Below are positions 14,674 through 22,908 of a DNA stretch of 64,000 bases, piece after piece. The stretch is from Mycobacterium kubicae (lineage in GTDB: Bacteria; Actinomycetota; Actinomycetes; Mycobacteriales; Mycobacteriaceae): positions 992,001 to 1,056,000 of the forward strand of contig NZ_CP065047.1 of the NCBI RefSeq assembly GCF_015689175.1. The letters run 5' to 3'. Every line of letters begins with the position of its first letter. The stretch's first letter is position 1. The position numbers and the translations under genes were made by a program. Below the pieces are notes generated by a model. It searched no databases, was not told where the DNA came from, and saw only the letters and a list, made by a program, of their open reading frames with translations.

Positions 14674-16155
14674 CTAGCCGGCCAACGCGGCCCGGTCACC
14701 GGCGCGGCCGAAGACCATCGCTTCCTCGATGCGGTCGAACCGGAAGTCGATGGCGTCGGCCAAGTAGTTCTGCCGAACGTTCCACGGCCGCTTGGTGCCG
14801 GACTTGGGCAGCTCGTGCACCGAGCGCTGGACGTAGCCGGCTTGAATGTCCCAGGACGGCTTCTCGGCCATCGGCTCGTCACCGCGATGTGGGCAGGCGC
14901 GGGTGTAGCCGTGGGAAGCCATGTAGGCCAACAGTTTTGCGGTGGCCCGCGCGGTCATGTCGGCCCGCAGCGTCCATGAGGCGTTCGTGTATCCCACACA
15001 CCAGAACAGGTTGGGCACATCCTCGAGCATGTGCGCCTTGTACACGAAGCGGTCGCGGTGATTGACCGCAGCGCCGTCGATGCTGAGCGCGGTTCCGCCC
15101 AGGGCCTGCAGTTGCAGGCCGGTGGCGGTGACGATGATGTCCGCGTCGAGGTGCGCGCCCGACTTGAGCGCGATACCGGTGGCGTCGACATGGTCGATGT
15201 GGTCGGTGACCACCTCGGCGCGGCCCTCGGCGATCGCGTGGAACAGGTCGGCGTCGGGAATCAGGCACAATCGCTGATCCCACGGCTGGTAATGGGGCTT
15301 GAAGTGGGTGTCGACGTCGTAGCCGTCGGGCAGGCTCTGAATCGCCTTGCGCCGCAGTATCCACTTGATGAGTCCGGGAGTCTTGCGGGCGAAAAACCAC
15401 AGCACCGCCTCGGTCAGCGCGCTGTACATCCGCACAACCAAGTGAGCGGGCTTGCACGGCAGGACTTTTCGCGCCACGGCCGCGACCTTGCCGTACTTGG
15501 ACGCCGAGACGATGTAGGTGGGTGAGCGCTGCAGCATGACGACTTTCCCGGCCCGCTGCGCCAGCGACGGAACCAAGGTGATCGCGGTGGCGCCGCTGCC
15601 GATCACCACGATCGTCTTGCCGGTGTAATCGAGGTCTTCGGGCCAGTGCTGCGGGTGGATGACGGTGCCGCCGAACCGCTCGATGCCGGGGATCTGCGGG
15701 GTGTAGCCGGCGTCGTAGTTGTAGTAGCCGGTGCCGAAGAACAGGAACCGGGCCCGGTGATGCGCGAGGGCGCCGTCCCGTTCGACGGTGACCGTCCAGG
15801 TGTCGGTGGTGGAATCCCAATCCGCGGCGCGCACCTGGGTGTTGAACCGGATGTGGCGGTCGATGCCGTATTTGCGGGCGGTGTTGGTCAGGTACTCGCG
15901 GATGTGGACGCCGTCGGCGACGCCCTCTTCGCGGGTCCACGGCTCGAAGGGAAAGCTGAGCGTGAAGATGCTGCTGTCGGAGCGCACTCCCGGGTAGCGG
16001 AACAGGTCCCAGGTGCCGCCGATCTGCGCGCGGCGCTCGAGGATGGTGTAGCTCAGGTGCGGGTTGCGCTCGGTGAGCCGGTAGGCCGCGCCGAGGCCGG
16101 AGATTCCGGCGCCGACGATGATGACGTCGACATAGTCGGCCGCTTGGGAAGTCAC
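14674..16155 (-). CDS. Flavin-containing Baeyer-Villiger-type monooxygenase (Rv0565c-like)
   Basis: 493 aa. FAD motif GAGISGLGAA at about residue 16, the Baeyer-Villiger fingerprint FxGxxxHxxxWP seen as FGGTVIHPQHWP, and the NADPH motif GSGATAIT. Class B flavoprotein monooxygenases insert oxygen next to ketones or oxidise sulfur; the homologue Rv0565c in M. tuberculosis has been linked to thioamide prodrug activation alongside EthA, from memory. The gene begins 10 bases after the RES toxin stop, so it may be cotranscribed with that toxin-antitoxin pair. Confidence 0.92.
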   Translation of the reverse strand: MTSQAADYVDVIIVGAGISGLGAAYRLTERNPHLSYTILERRAQIGGTWDLFRYPGVRSDSSIFTLSFPFEPWTREEGVADGVHIREYLTNTARKYGIDRHIRFNTQVRAADWDSTTDTWTVTVERDGALAHHRARFLFFGTGYYNYDAGYTPQIPGIERFGGTVIHPQHWPEDLDYTGKTIVVIGSGATAITLVPSLAQRAGKVVMLQRSPTYIVSASKYGKVAAVARKVLPCKPAHLVVRMYSALTEAVLWFFARKTPGLIKWILRRKAIQSLPDGYDVDTHFKPHYQPWDQRLCLIPDADLFHAIAEGRAEVVTDHIDHVDATGIALKSGAHLDADIIVTATGLQLQALGGTALSIDGAAVNHRDRFVYKAHMLEDVPNLFWCVGYTNASWTLRADMTARATAKLLAYMASHGYTRACPHRGDEPMAEKPSWDIQAGYVQRSVHELPKSGTKRPWNVRQNYLADAIDFRFDRIEEAMVFGRAGDRAALAG

Positions 16156-16165
16156 GTTGACCAGA

Positions 16166-16780
16166 TTAAGCAGGCTCCATCAGCACGTCGACGTGCAGGG
16201 GCGCACACCGGTCGATCAGCCAGATCTGGTCGGCCGGCCCAGCGAAGATGCGCGCGTGGTCGGGGTCTTGGGTGAACGAATCCGCGCAGCGGTCGCCGAA
16301 AAAGACGTAGGCCTTGGCGTCGTTGCACATCCGCGACATCCAGACCAAACCGTCCAGTCCCGCGTCGTGGGCGGCCTGCGCCCAGCGGACGGTGCCGGCA
16401 TAGCTGGACGCCGGGCTTGCGGTGAGTTCGGCGGCGGTGACCTTGAGACGACGCAATCCTGTGCCGTGCAAGACCGCGACGCGCACCTTGCGGGTCACCT
16501 TCAGGCACACCAGCACCTTGGTGGCGTACTGGTCATAGGGCAGGACGCCGCCGTCCACCGGGATGTCGTGCAGCAACGTCTCGGCGATCGCGGCGTCTTC
16601 GGTTTCGGCGGCGTACATGATCGGGACTATGGGATCGCCGAAGAAGCCGAAGCGGGTGGGGGCGCCGAAGCCGGGATTGAAGTCCGTTGCGGTGCGCGTC
16701 GCGGTGAGTACCCGGTAGAGCAGGTGTCCCGTCGGCAGGGTCGCGGTGGCGGGGTCGAACGGGACCGGAGGCGGTTTCAC
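16166..16780 (-). CDS. RES-domain toxin (MbcT-like NAD-degrading toxin)
   Basis: 204 aa. The residues that name the RES domain are visible: Arg in LLYRV, Glu in ETEDAAIAET and Ser in SSYAGTVRWAQ. Characterised RES toxins degrade NAD+ (M. tuberculosis MbcT is an NAD+ phosphorylase). The start is a GTG at 16780 overlapping the antitoxin stop (GTGA); a tandem GTG at 16783 is possible. Gene order antitoxin then toxin with four-base overlap is standard for this class. It sits between the YajQ and monooxygenase genes, which I recall as adjacent in M. tuberculosis. Confidence 0.88.
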   Translation of the reverse strand: MKPPPVPFDPATATLPTGHLLYRVLTATRTATDFNPGFGAPTRFGFFGDPIVPIMYAAETEDAAIAETLLHDIPVDGGVLPYDQYATKVLVCLKVTRKVRVAVLHGTGLRRLKVTAAELTASPASSYAGTVRWAQAAHDAGLDGLVWMSRMCNDAKAYVFFGDRCADSFTQDPDHARIFAGPADQIWLIDRCAPLHVDVLMEPA

Positions 16781-17295
16781 CACGAAACGGCCATGGCCTC
16801 CGCTGCCACCGCGACAACGCGGTCTGGGTCGGTGACGAGGTGCGCTACCGGCCGATCGCCGTTGAAGTAGGTGGTGGGCGAGCACAACCACTGCACCAGG
16901 CCCGCCTCGGACCAGCCGTTGGTGTCGGCAAGCTCGCGCAATCGCGCGATGACGGCCAGGGGCTTGCCGTCGGGGCCGAATTGGAAGCCCGGGTAAGCCG
17001 GGTAGTTGCCCTGCCGGATGGCGATCAGGGCGCCGTTGCGGTGAGCGGTGGTGGCCAGGTTGCGCGGCGCGCTGGACCGGGAGCCCATGCGGGTACCGGC
17101 TTCGGTACTGGTCAGCATCCCGAACTCGGCTTCGATGCGGGCATACAGGTTGAGCTCGGCTTGCACCGCGCGCGCGACGGCGGGCTCGGTGTAGACGTTG
17201 ACCGAGGACAGCGCCACGCCGACGGCACGCGCGCTGTCCCGGATGCGCTCGTGCGCGGCGGCCAGCTCGGCGACCAGGGCGTTCGTCGGAGTCAT
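16777..17295 (-). CDS. Xre/MbcA/ParS-type antitoxin of the RES pair (172 aa)
   Basis: The C-terminal half shows the DUF2384-like antitoxin-toxin-binding domain: WSEAGLVQWL, SPTTYFNGDRPVAHLV. The N-terminal half is helical and could bind DNA, with SRSSAPRNLATTAHRNG near the middle. It should block the RES toxin and repress its own operon. A perfect 9-bp inverted repeat (17295-17319) sits on the start codon at 17295. Length is somewhat more than the short MbcA antitoxins, in keeping with Xre-type versions. Confidence 0.85.
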   Translation of the reverse strand: MTPTNALVAELAAAHERIRDSARAVGVALSSVNVYTEPAVARAVQAELNLYARIEAEFGMLTSTEAGTRMGSRSSAPRNLATTAHRNGALIAIRQGNYPAYPGFQFGPDGKPLAVIARLRELADTNGWSEAGLVQWLCSPTTYFNGDRPVAHLVTDPDRVVAVAAEAMAVSW

Positions 17296-17319
17296 CGTGC
17301 AGTCCAGTCTACTGCACGA
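17295..17319. promoter_or_regulatory. Perfect inverted repeat at the RES antitoxin start (putative autoregulatory operator)
   Basis: TCGTGCAGT (17295-17303), seven-base spacer, ACTGCACGA (17311-17319): perfect 9-bp arms. It touches the first base of the antitoxin ATG (17293-17295) and lies within the 43-base gap between that gene and the end of the YajQ gene. Position and symmetry suit an antitoxin-bound operator; a terminator for the YajQ gene is the alternative, but no T-run follows. Confidence 0.6.
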
Positions 17320-17338
17320 ACCGCACGCTAGTTGCTGC

Positions 17339-17830
17339 TCAGCGGTAGTTCACGAACTGCACGGCGACGTCGAGGTCGGCGCCTTTGAGCAACGCTTGGA
17401 CCGCCTGCAGGTCGTCGCGCTTCTTGCTGGTGACGCGAATCTCGTCGCCCTGGATCTGGGTTTTCACCGTCTTGGGTCCCTCGTCGCGGATCAGCTTGGT
17501 GATCTTCTTGGCGTTCTCGCTGTTGATGCCTTGCTTGAGGGTGCCGTTGACCTTGTAGGACTTGCCGGAGGCCTGCGGCTCCCCGGCGTCGAAGGCCTTC
17601 ATCGAGATGTCGCGCCGGATCAACTTCTCCTTGAACACGTCGACGGCGGCCTTGACGCGCTCCTCGGTGGACGACGTCAGCTCGATGGCCTCCTCGCCCT
17701 TCCAGGCGATCGTGGTGTCGGTGCCGCGGAAGTCGAACCGGGTGGACAGCTCCTTGGCGGCTTGGTTGAGCGCATTGTCGACTTCCTGCCGGTCGATTTT
17801 GCTGACGATGTCGAACGATGAGTCCGCCAT
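17339..17830 (-). CDS. YajQ-family nucleotide-binding protein (UPF0234, Rv0566c-like)
   Basis: 163 aa, full family length: starts [20 protein letters not shown] and contains the repeated ferredoxin-like halves with FDFRGTD and [21 protein letters not shown]. YajQ proteins bind nucleotides or tRNA, and in some bacteria cyclic di-GMP; the mycobacterial role is unsettled. The gene is transcribed away from tRNA-Tyr, whose 5' end lies 70 bases beyond its start. Confidence 0.95.
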   Translation of the reverse strand: MADSSFDIVSKIDRQEVDNALNQAAKELSTRFDFRGTDTTIAWKGEEAIELTSSTEERVKAAVDVFKEKLIRRDISMKAFDAGEPQASGKSYKVNGTLKQGINSENAKKITKLIRDEGPKTVKTQIQGDEIRVTSKKRDDLQAVQALLKGADLDVAVQFVNYR

Positions 17831-17862
17831 TCGATCCGTCCTTCCTCATCGGTGATAGCCGT

Positions 17863-17893
17863 TTGTGAACTGTCTACCCGGTCGTTGTACCCT
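17863..17893 (+). promoter_or_regulatory. Candidate promoter of tRNA-Tyr
   Basis: TTGTGA at 17863-17868, 19-base spacer, TACCCT at 17888-17893, placing transcription start at about 17900, the first base of the mature tRNA or just before. The same TACCCT hexamer stands in the candidate tRNA-Thr promoter at 49572-49577. Confidence 0.45.
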
Positions 17894-17900
17894 GCTAGGC

Positions 17901-17984
17901 GGCAGGTTGCCCGAGCGGCCAATGGGAGCGGACTGTAAATCCGTCGCGAAAGCTTCACAGGTTCGAATCCTGTACCTGCCACCA
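17901..17984 (+). tRNA. tRNA-Tyr (anticodon GTA)
   Basis: Acceptor arms GGCAGGT (17901-17907) and ACCTGCC (17974-17980), discriminator A and encoded CCA (17982-17984). Long variable arm as expected for a class II tRNA-Tyr; anticodon loop CTGTAAA gives GTA; T arm ACAGG-TTCGAAT-CCTGT. A decayed second copy lies at 19261-19345, and an integrase remnant lies between them, so this gene appears to have served as an integration site. Confidence 0.95.
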
Positions 17985-18054
17985 CCAGGCCAGACCACAT
18001 TTTCCGGCCGCAATAGCTGTTCTGGAAGCCGTTGCCGTCCGCAGCAGTATCGGA

Positions 18055-18115
18055 AGGCAGCAGCAATGGCATCGAGGTCGTCGGGAATCAAGTGCCCGTA
18101 ACGGTCCAGCTTGAT
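18055..18115 (-). pseudogene. Tyrosine recombinase (integrase) C-terminal remnant
   Basis: The minus strand encodes KLDRYGHLIPDDLDAIAAAF, the typical C-terminal end of actinobacterial phage/ICE tyrosine recombinases (YGHL with the catalytic Tyr context just before a DDLD helix). No start codon with an upstream catalytic domain remains; the rest of the frame is unrelated sequence. It lies 70 bases from the 3' end of tRNA-Tyr, where integrases usually sit. The remainder of 17985-18417 shows no further gene. Confidence 0.7.
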
Positions 18116-18417
18116 CACGGGACGGTGACATGAGGTTCGGTAGTTGAGCGGATCACCGCTTCGGCCAGCGGACGACGCGAGTGGATTTCTGAGCTGGCGG
18201 CATAAGTCAGGACCTCTCTGGGTTGCAACTCCCTTGCGAACGCAGACATTCGTCACGAAGCAGTGCCCAACGGTTGCGGTTGCCCGGGCCCGCGCATGCG
18301 TCCCTGCTGAGCGCCGGAGATTAGTCCGTGCACCCTGCGATGCATTCGTATATGCGCATCCATCCATTGTTTGTTAACCTTGCAGTGAGTGGTTGCCCTT
18401 GCTGCTTAGGAGGCCCC

Positions 18418-18759
18418 GTGCAAGACAAGCGCGAATCATCGGAGATTAAAGAGGCGACGCTGCTGTGTCCACGGTGCGTGTCGCAGATGTTGCCGGTGCA
18501 GCGCTTTGGGGTGACGATCGATCAGTGCACCGGCTGTGGCGGCGTTTTCCTTGACCGGGGCGAACTGGAGCAACTCTCGGAGGCCGAGGCCAAGTTTTAT
18601 ACCGCCCAACAGGCACCGCCGGCGGGGTATGCGCCTCAGCCGTACCCAGCTCAGCCGGGGTACGTCGAAAGTCCCCGACCGAGAGGCTTTTTGGGTGGGC
18701 TGTTCGGCGAGGGCTATTACGGCGGTCGCCACGGAGGCTATCGTGGCGGGCATCACTAA
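18418..18759 (+). CDS. Zinc-ribbon (zf-TFIIB type) small protein with Gly/Tyr/His-rich tail (113 aa)
   Basis: Two CxxC pairs about 20 residues apart (LLCPRC and CTGCGG) followed by GVFLDRGELEQL, the signature of the zf-TFIIB family. The C-terminal 45 residues are rich in Pro, Gly, Tyr and His and end in GGHH. Function unknown. The GTG at 18418 is chosen because AGGAGG sits four bases before it; the frame is open upstream to 18328 but without support. It lies between tRNA-Tyr and its decayed copy, so it may be the surviving cargo of the integrated element or an older resident. Confidence 0.8.
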   Translation: MQDKRESSEIKEATLLCPRCVSQMLPVQRFGVTIDQCTGCGGVFLDRGELEQLSEAEAKFYTAQQAPPAGYAPQPYPAQPGYVESPRPRGFLGGLFGEGYYGGRHGGYRGGHH

Positions 18760-19260
18760 CACCCCGCGACGCTGCGGCGGGTCACAACCTTCGGGGGACG
18801 CGGAATGTATGTCGAGGGGGCGATCGCATCCCCAAGTTCGGCGAGCTTGGCGCCGATCGCCTGGGCACTCACCGCAGACCCTCTGGGCCGCACGGTAGTC
18901 TGGTAGGTCGGCGATGAACCGACAGACTTTTGATGTGGCCGGTCCAGTTCGGCCGCGAAGAAGGCGATTCTGTCTCCAACCGCGTTGGCCCATCGTGATT
19001 CAAAGTCGCATTCGAGTCTCTTGAGGTCAGCGGCTTTCAGTCGGAGTACCCGGTCGCCAGCCACTGTCGATCTGAGCCTGCCCGACCAATGTGCGGACGA
19101 TTTCGGCGTGCCGACACCGAGTAGCCTGCTGATCGCTGAAATCGGCGACCATCCGGCTCTCGCGGCTCGGGGGCTAACGCCTCGACGTGCTCCCCTGACA
19201 CGACTCCAGCCTTCCCAAGAAGTCGAGCCTCCGGCCATGCCGCGGGGGTTCACCAGCGCA
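18760..19260. other. Gene-poor stretch between the zinc-ribbon gene and the tRNA-Tyr copy
   Basis: No gene can be supported. A long minus-strand frame crosses it, but it continues through the tRNA copy and into the next gene on a different frame, so it is not taken as coding. A segment of that frame (about 18790-19050) reads as a plausible helical protein fragment and may be decayed element DNA. No repeats or tRNA were seen apart from the copy at 19261. Confidence 0.5.
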
Positions 19261-19345
19261 GCATGCGTTGCCGAAGCGCCGAGAAGTGTGAACTGTAAAA
19301 TCCATCGCGAAAGCCCCGCAGGTTCGAGTCCTGTACCTGCCACCA
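19261..19345 (+). pseudogene. Degenerate second tRNA-Tyr copy (probable attachment-site duplicate)
   Basis: Aligns end to end with the tRNA-Tyr at 17901-17984: TTGCCGAAGCGCC against TTGCCCGAGCGGCC, then ACTGTAAA, TCGCGAAAGC, CAGGTTCGA and an identical last 17 bases (19329-19345 against 17968-17984) including CCA. The 5' acceptor strand (GCATGCG) no longer pairs with ACCTGCC, so it cannot fold into a functional tRNA. Conservation rising towards the 3' end is what an attachment-site duplicate would show. Confidence 0.75.
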
Positions 19346-19348
19346 AGG

Positions 19349-19750
19349 TCAGAAACGGCCGTCGGTGTCGACGACCTGTTCGCGTTGGCGCGCGTATTCG
19401 GCCGGCGAGATGACGCCCGCGGCGCGCAGGGCCTCCAGCTGTTGCAGGCGCACCACCACGGCGTGGTGCCTCGAACTGTCCAATGGGTCTGACGACCGGT
19501 ACGAACGAGCGGCCCGCACGCACAGCACGATTCCCGTCACCGCCAGAGTGGCGAAGACGAACGTGAGAACCATGTTGATGGTCTCGCCCTCGAAACACGT
19601 TCCGCCGCGCGTGCCGGTCCCGCAGGAATAGGAGCGGTTCGTTTCATCACGTGCCAGCCATTTGTAGCCGAAGAGGCAAGCCAGTGCCGCGAAGGCGGCG
19701 ATGCCTACCGTCGCAATCACCATGTTCAGCCAGAACCCGGCTTTGGTCAT
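19349..19750 (-). CDS. Small membrane protein with C-terminal SHOCT-like domain (133 aa)
   Basis: Two membrane segments: MVIATVGIAAFAALACLFGY near the N-terminus and MVLTFVFATLAVTGIVLCVRA at about residues 59-79, with a short Cys-containing loop between. The C-terminus LQQLEALRAAGVISPAEYARQ is a SHOCT motif, often found at the ends of membrane or phage-related proteins and thought to mediate oligomerisation. No specific function known. Its stop lies three bases beyond the tRNA-Tyr copy, so the element's boundary falls right at its 3' end. Confidence 0.8.
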   Translation of the reverse strand: MTKAGFWLNMVIATVGIAAFAALACLFGYKWLARDETNRSYSCGTGTRGGTCFEGETINMVLTFVFATLAVTGIVLCVRAARSYRSSDPLDSSRHHAVVVRLQQLEALRAAGVISPAEYARQREQVVDTDGRF

Positions 19751-19776
19751 GGCTTACGCTAACGCGCCGCAACGCC

Positions 19777-20730
19777 TCACTTGCCGCGATCTTGGGCAAA
19801 CCCCAGCTGCGGTATCACCTCACCGGCAAACAGTTCCAGGTGCGCCAGATCGTCGATGTCCAGCAGTTGGGCGTAGACGCGCTGCACGCCCAACTCGCCC
19901 CACGGGCCCAGCTTGTCGACGATCTCACCCGGGGTGCCGACCAGCGGGCTGTTGGACCGCAGCTCGTCGACCTCGCGGCCGATCGCCGCTGCGCGGCGCG
20001 CCACCTCGGCGTCATCGCGGCCGGCGCAAAGCACGAAAGCGCTCGAGTAGACCATGGAATCGGCCGCTCGACCCGCCGCGGCCACCGCGTCGGCCACCCG
20101 CGCGAACTGGGTCTTGGTGACGTCCATCGGCGCGAAGGGAACGTTGAATTCGGTGGCGTACTGAGCCGCCAACGCCGGGGTGCGCTTGGCGCCCGTGCCG
20201 CCGATGACGATCGGCGGATGTGGGCCTTGCGTCGGCTTGGGCAGCGCCGGCGAGTCGGTCACGGTGTAGTGCTCGCCGGCGAAGTCGAACGTGTCGCCGG
20301 CCTTGGTGGTCCACAGCCCGGTGATGATCGCCAGCTGCTCAGTGAGCCGGTCGAAGCGCTCCCGCACCGAGGGAAACGGAATCCCGTACGCCTGGTGCTC
20401 TGCCTCGAACCAGCCGCTGCCCAGGCCGAATTCGACTCTGCCGCCGCTCATTTCGTCCACTTGTGCGACGGCGATCGCCAGCGGCCCCGGGTAACGGAAC
20501 GTCGCCGACGTCACCAGCGTGCCCAGCCTGATCCGCGAGGTCTCGCGGGCGATCGCGCCCAGAGTCACCCAGGAATCGGTCGGTCCGGGCAGGCCGTCAC
20601 CGCTCATCGCCAGGTAGTGGTCGGACCGGAAGAAGGCGGAGAAGCCAAGCTCCTCGGCGGCTTGGGCAACGGCGAGTTGGGTGGCGTAAGAAGCGCCTTG
20701 TTGGGGCTCGACGAACGCACGAAAGTCCAT
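19777..20730 (-). CDS. LLM-class F420-dependent oxidoreductase (317 aa)
   Basis: Luciferase-like TIM barrel: FFRSDHYLAM, RLGTLVTSATFRYPG, GRVEFGLGSGWFEAEHQAYG and PPIVIGGTGAKRTPALAA are family landmarks. Mycobacterial members bind coenzyme F420 rather than FMN; substrate unknown. ATG 20730 is preferred over 20742 because GGAAGGA sits directly before it. The YihY-like gene upstream on the same strand ends 12 bases from the alternative start, so the two are probably cotranscribed. Confidence 0.88.
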   Translation of the reverse strand: MDFRAFVEPQQGASYATQLAVAQAAEELGFSAFFRSDHYLAMSGDGLPGPTDSWVTLGAIARETSRIRLGTLVTSATFRYPGPLAIAVAQVDEMSGGRVEFGLGSGWFEAEHQAYGIPFPSVRERFDRLTEQLAIITGLWTTKAGDTFDFAGEHYTVTDSPALPKPTQGPHPPIVIGGTGAKRTPALAAQYATEFNVPFAPMDVTKTQFARVADAVAAAGRAADSMVYSSAFVLCAGRDDAEVARRAAAIGREVDELRSNSPLVGTPGEIVDKLGPWGELGVQRVYAQLLDIDDLAHLELFAGEVIPQLGFAQDRGK

Positions 20731-20754
20731 AGTTCCTTCCATGGCGCAACTACG

Positions 20755-21732
20755 TCAGGGCACGTTGGTGCTATCGCGATCGAGATCGTTGAACTTAACG
20801 CTGACTCGCTGAAAGCGTTTGACGCGTTCAGCTTTGGCCTTCCTGGTGTACGTCTTGCGGTCAGCCGTTGTCAATTCCGCTTCGTCGGTGAAGGGGGTGA
20901 GCAACGCCCGCGGGTACAGCCGCTCCACCAGCACAACGTTGATCTCGGCGCACAGCACCAGCGTCGATGACACCAGGAACAAGAACGCCAACATGCCCAG
21001 CACCAGGGCGAAGACGCTGTTGGTGGCACTGGCCGACTTCACCACATGCCCGACGTAACCGGCGCCGAACCATTGCAAGATCTGCCAGATGAACGCCGCG
21101 GCAAGCGCTCCCGGCAACACCTGTCGGTAGGTCAGTTCCCGCGTCGTGGTGACACGGAAGGCGACCAGGCAGATGAAGGCGTTGATTCCCACCGCGACCA
21201 GGGAGACACCGATCTTGCCGAACGGGCCCAGCCATCCGGTCGCGTGACCAATCCCGGACAAGACGGTGGCCGTGATGGCCGCCGAACCCAGCACCAACAG
21301 CAGCATCAAGCTGCGTCGGCGGGACCGGAACGGATCGGGACGGTTGTTGCGCGGCACGTCCCACACCGAGTTCATCGCGTTCTGCACCGCTTGGCCGACG
21401 CCCAGCCCGCCGTAGAGCGCGCCGAGGACACCGACGATGACAGCGGTCGTTCCGCCGCTGAGCCCCTCGGGTTGATGCAGCTGGCTGCCGATGACCGGGA
21501 ACTGGCTGAGCGTGCTCTGCAGTATCTGAGCTTGCAGCTCAGGGTGACCGGCCAGCAACACCCCAAGGCCGGTGGTCAGCAACAGCAGCAGCGGAAACAG
21601 CGAGACGAAGGCGTAGTAGGTGATCAGGGCGGCCAGATAGCCACCCTGGTCATCGAGGTACTTGTAGATGACCGCGATGACCAGCCCCAGGGCGCGGTTA
21701 CGTCGCTGCAGCTTGTCCAGCCAGCCGACCAT
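20755..21732 (-). CDS. YihY/BrkB-family inner membrane protein (325 aa)
   Basis: Six hydrophobic segments between about residues 20 and 285, including the family stretch GGYLAALITYYAFVSLFPLLLLL, and an NSVWDVPRNNRPDPFRSRRRS loop typical of the YihY/BrkB group. The C-terminal 40 residues are basic and cytoplasmic (KTYTRKAKAERVKRFQ). These proteins were once called tRNA-processing ribonuclease BN; that assignment is obsolete and the function is unknown. Confidence 0.88.
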   Translation of the reverse strand: MVGWLDKLQRRNRALGLVIAVIYKYLDDQGGYLAALITYYAFVSLFPLLLLLTTGLGVLLAGHPELQAQILQSTLSQFPVIGSQLHQPEGLSGGTTAVIVGVLGALYGGLGVGQAVQNAMNSVWDVPRNNRPDPFRSRRRSLMLLLVLGSAAITATVLSGIGHATGWLGPFGKIGVSLVAVGINAFICLVAFRVTTTRELTYRQVLPGALAAAFIWQILQWFGAGYVGHVVKSASATNSVFALVLGMLAFLFLVSSTLVLCAEINVVLVERLYPRALLTPFTDEAELTTADRKTYTRKAKAERVKRFQRVSVKFNDLDRDSTNVP

Positions 21733-21843
21733 TGCCGATCACTTCATCCCCACCAGAAGCCGACACCCTAGTCAAGGGCTGCCGGGGGTCTACCCGAAAT
21801 CGCCGACGGCCAACCTCGCTGGTAGACCGCCCGCCGCGATGGG

Positions 21844-22647
21844 TCAGTGAATGCGGGCGCTCCCGCCCAACCCGATCTCCAGCACACTTCCGGTGATCAC
21901 ACCCGGATCGGTGACCAGGTACACCACTGCGCGGCTGACGTCTTCGGGCTGCAGCCACGGCTGCGGAATCGGGTTGGCCTTCATCATGCGGCGTACCAGG
22001 TCGTCGGGAATATCGTCGCCACCCGCCGGCTGCACCATCGGCGTCTGTGTCGTAGTCGGACAGACGACATTGATCGTGATGCCTTCTTTGGCGACTTCCA
22101 GAGCCGCGGATTTGGCCAGCCCGATTACCCCCCACTTGGTGGCGTTGTAGGCGGCAAGCTCGGGAATGCCCATCCGGCCACCCATCGAGGAGGTCACCAC
22201 GATCCTGCCGAACCGTTGCTGTCGCATCACGGGGATGGCGGCGCGCAACGTGTGGAAGGCGCCGCTGAGGTTGGTGTCGATCAACTGCTGCCAGACGTGG
22301 TCGCTGACTTCTTCGAGCAACCCGGTGCTGACGATGCCCGCGTTGGCCACCACGACGTCCAGGCTGCCTAACTCCTGATGAGTCTGCTGCACCGCGGCGT
22401 CCACTTGCGCGGGGTCGCGCACATCGACCGTCAGCGACAGGCAGCGCCGTCCCAGCTCTTCGACCAGTTTGGCGGTGTGTCGCAGGTCGTCCTCGGTGCC
22501 CAGCGGATAGGTCAGGTCCTTCATCGGGCCCGGCGCATCCGCCACGGCGATGTCGGCACCTTCGGCGGCCAACGCCAGCGCGTGCGAGCGTCCCTGTCCG
22601 CGGGCCCCTCCGGTGATCAGTGCGACGCGTCCATCCAAAGCACCCAT
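21844..22647 (-). CDS. Mycofactocin-coupled-type SDR oxidoreductase (267 aa)
   Basis: SDR with nucleotide motif TGGARGQGRSHA, the variant seen in the mycofactocin-linked family whose NAD is not freely exchangeable, plus NAG (VVANAGIV), Ser in VTSSMGG and YNATK. It also has the extra acidic insertion (TEDDLRHTAKLVEEL) common in that group. Probably an alcohol/ketone dehydrogenase feeding electrons to mycofactocin; no mycofactocin genes are in the window. Start ATG 22647. Confidence 0.88.
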   Translation of the reverse strand: MGALDGRVALITGGARGQGRSHALALAAEGADIAVADAPGPMKDLTYPLGTEDDLRHTAKLVEELGRRCLSLTVDVRDPAQVDAAVQQTHQELGSLDVVVANAGIVSTGLLEEVSDHVWQQLIDTNLSGAFHTLRAAIPVMRQQRFGRIVVTSSMGGRMGIPELAAYNATKWGVIGLAKSAALEVAKEGITINVVCPTTTQTPMVQPAGGDDIPDDLVRRMMKANPIPQPWLQPEDVSRAVVYLVTDPGVITGSVLEIGLGGSARIH

Positions 22648-22683
22648 AGCCCGCTACGTTAGTTGCCGCATCAGATCAGCGGC

Positions 22684-22908
22684 TCAGCGCTGGTAGTGCG
22701 GAGGGTTGGGTTTGGGGATGCACACGCCACGCACGCAACCCAGGACGCCGCGGATGGGCGGCGGGGGCGCCACTCGAGGCGGCTGCTGGCAAGCAGCGGC
22801 TTGGCAGGGGTCGGGGGCCGGCGGATCGGCTTGCGCCACCGGCGCACCAGCCAGCGCTACTGCACACGCCGCCACTGCTCCGGCGCACAGGACCTTGAGC
22901 TTGATCAC
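22684..22908 (-). CDS. Small secreted proline-rich protein (74 aa)
   Basis: Signal peptide KLKVLCAGAVAACAVALA with Ala-x-Ala cleavage near AQA-DPP, then a short mature part rich in Pro with two Cys pairs (DPCQAAAC and GCVRGVC) that could form disulfides. The GTG at 22908 has AGGAGG at 7-base spacing. Such small exported mycobacterial proteins are common and uncharacterised. The gene is isolated, ending 36 bases beyond the SDR start. Confidence 0.75.
   Translation of the reverse strand: MIKLKVLCAGAVAACAVALAGAPVAQADPPAPDPCQAAACQQPPRVAPPPPIRGVLGCVRGVCIPKPNPPHYQR

Noticed and set aside
17846..18367. Long minus-strand frame across tRNA-Tyr as a protein gene
   Set aside because: It reads antisense through a tRNA and has no start signal or family; only the short integrase-like end is retained as a remnant.
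18756..19598. 280-codon minus-strand frame as a gene
   Set aside because: It crosses the tRNA-Tyr copy and overlaps the SHOCT-protein gene out of frame; no recognisable domain spans it.
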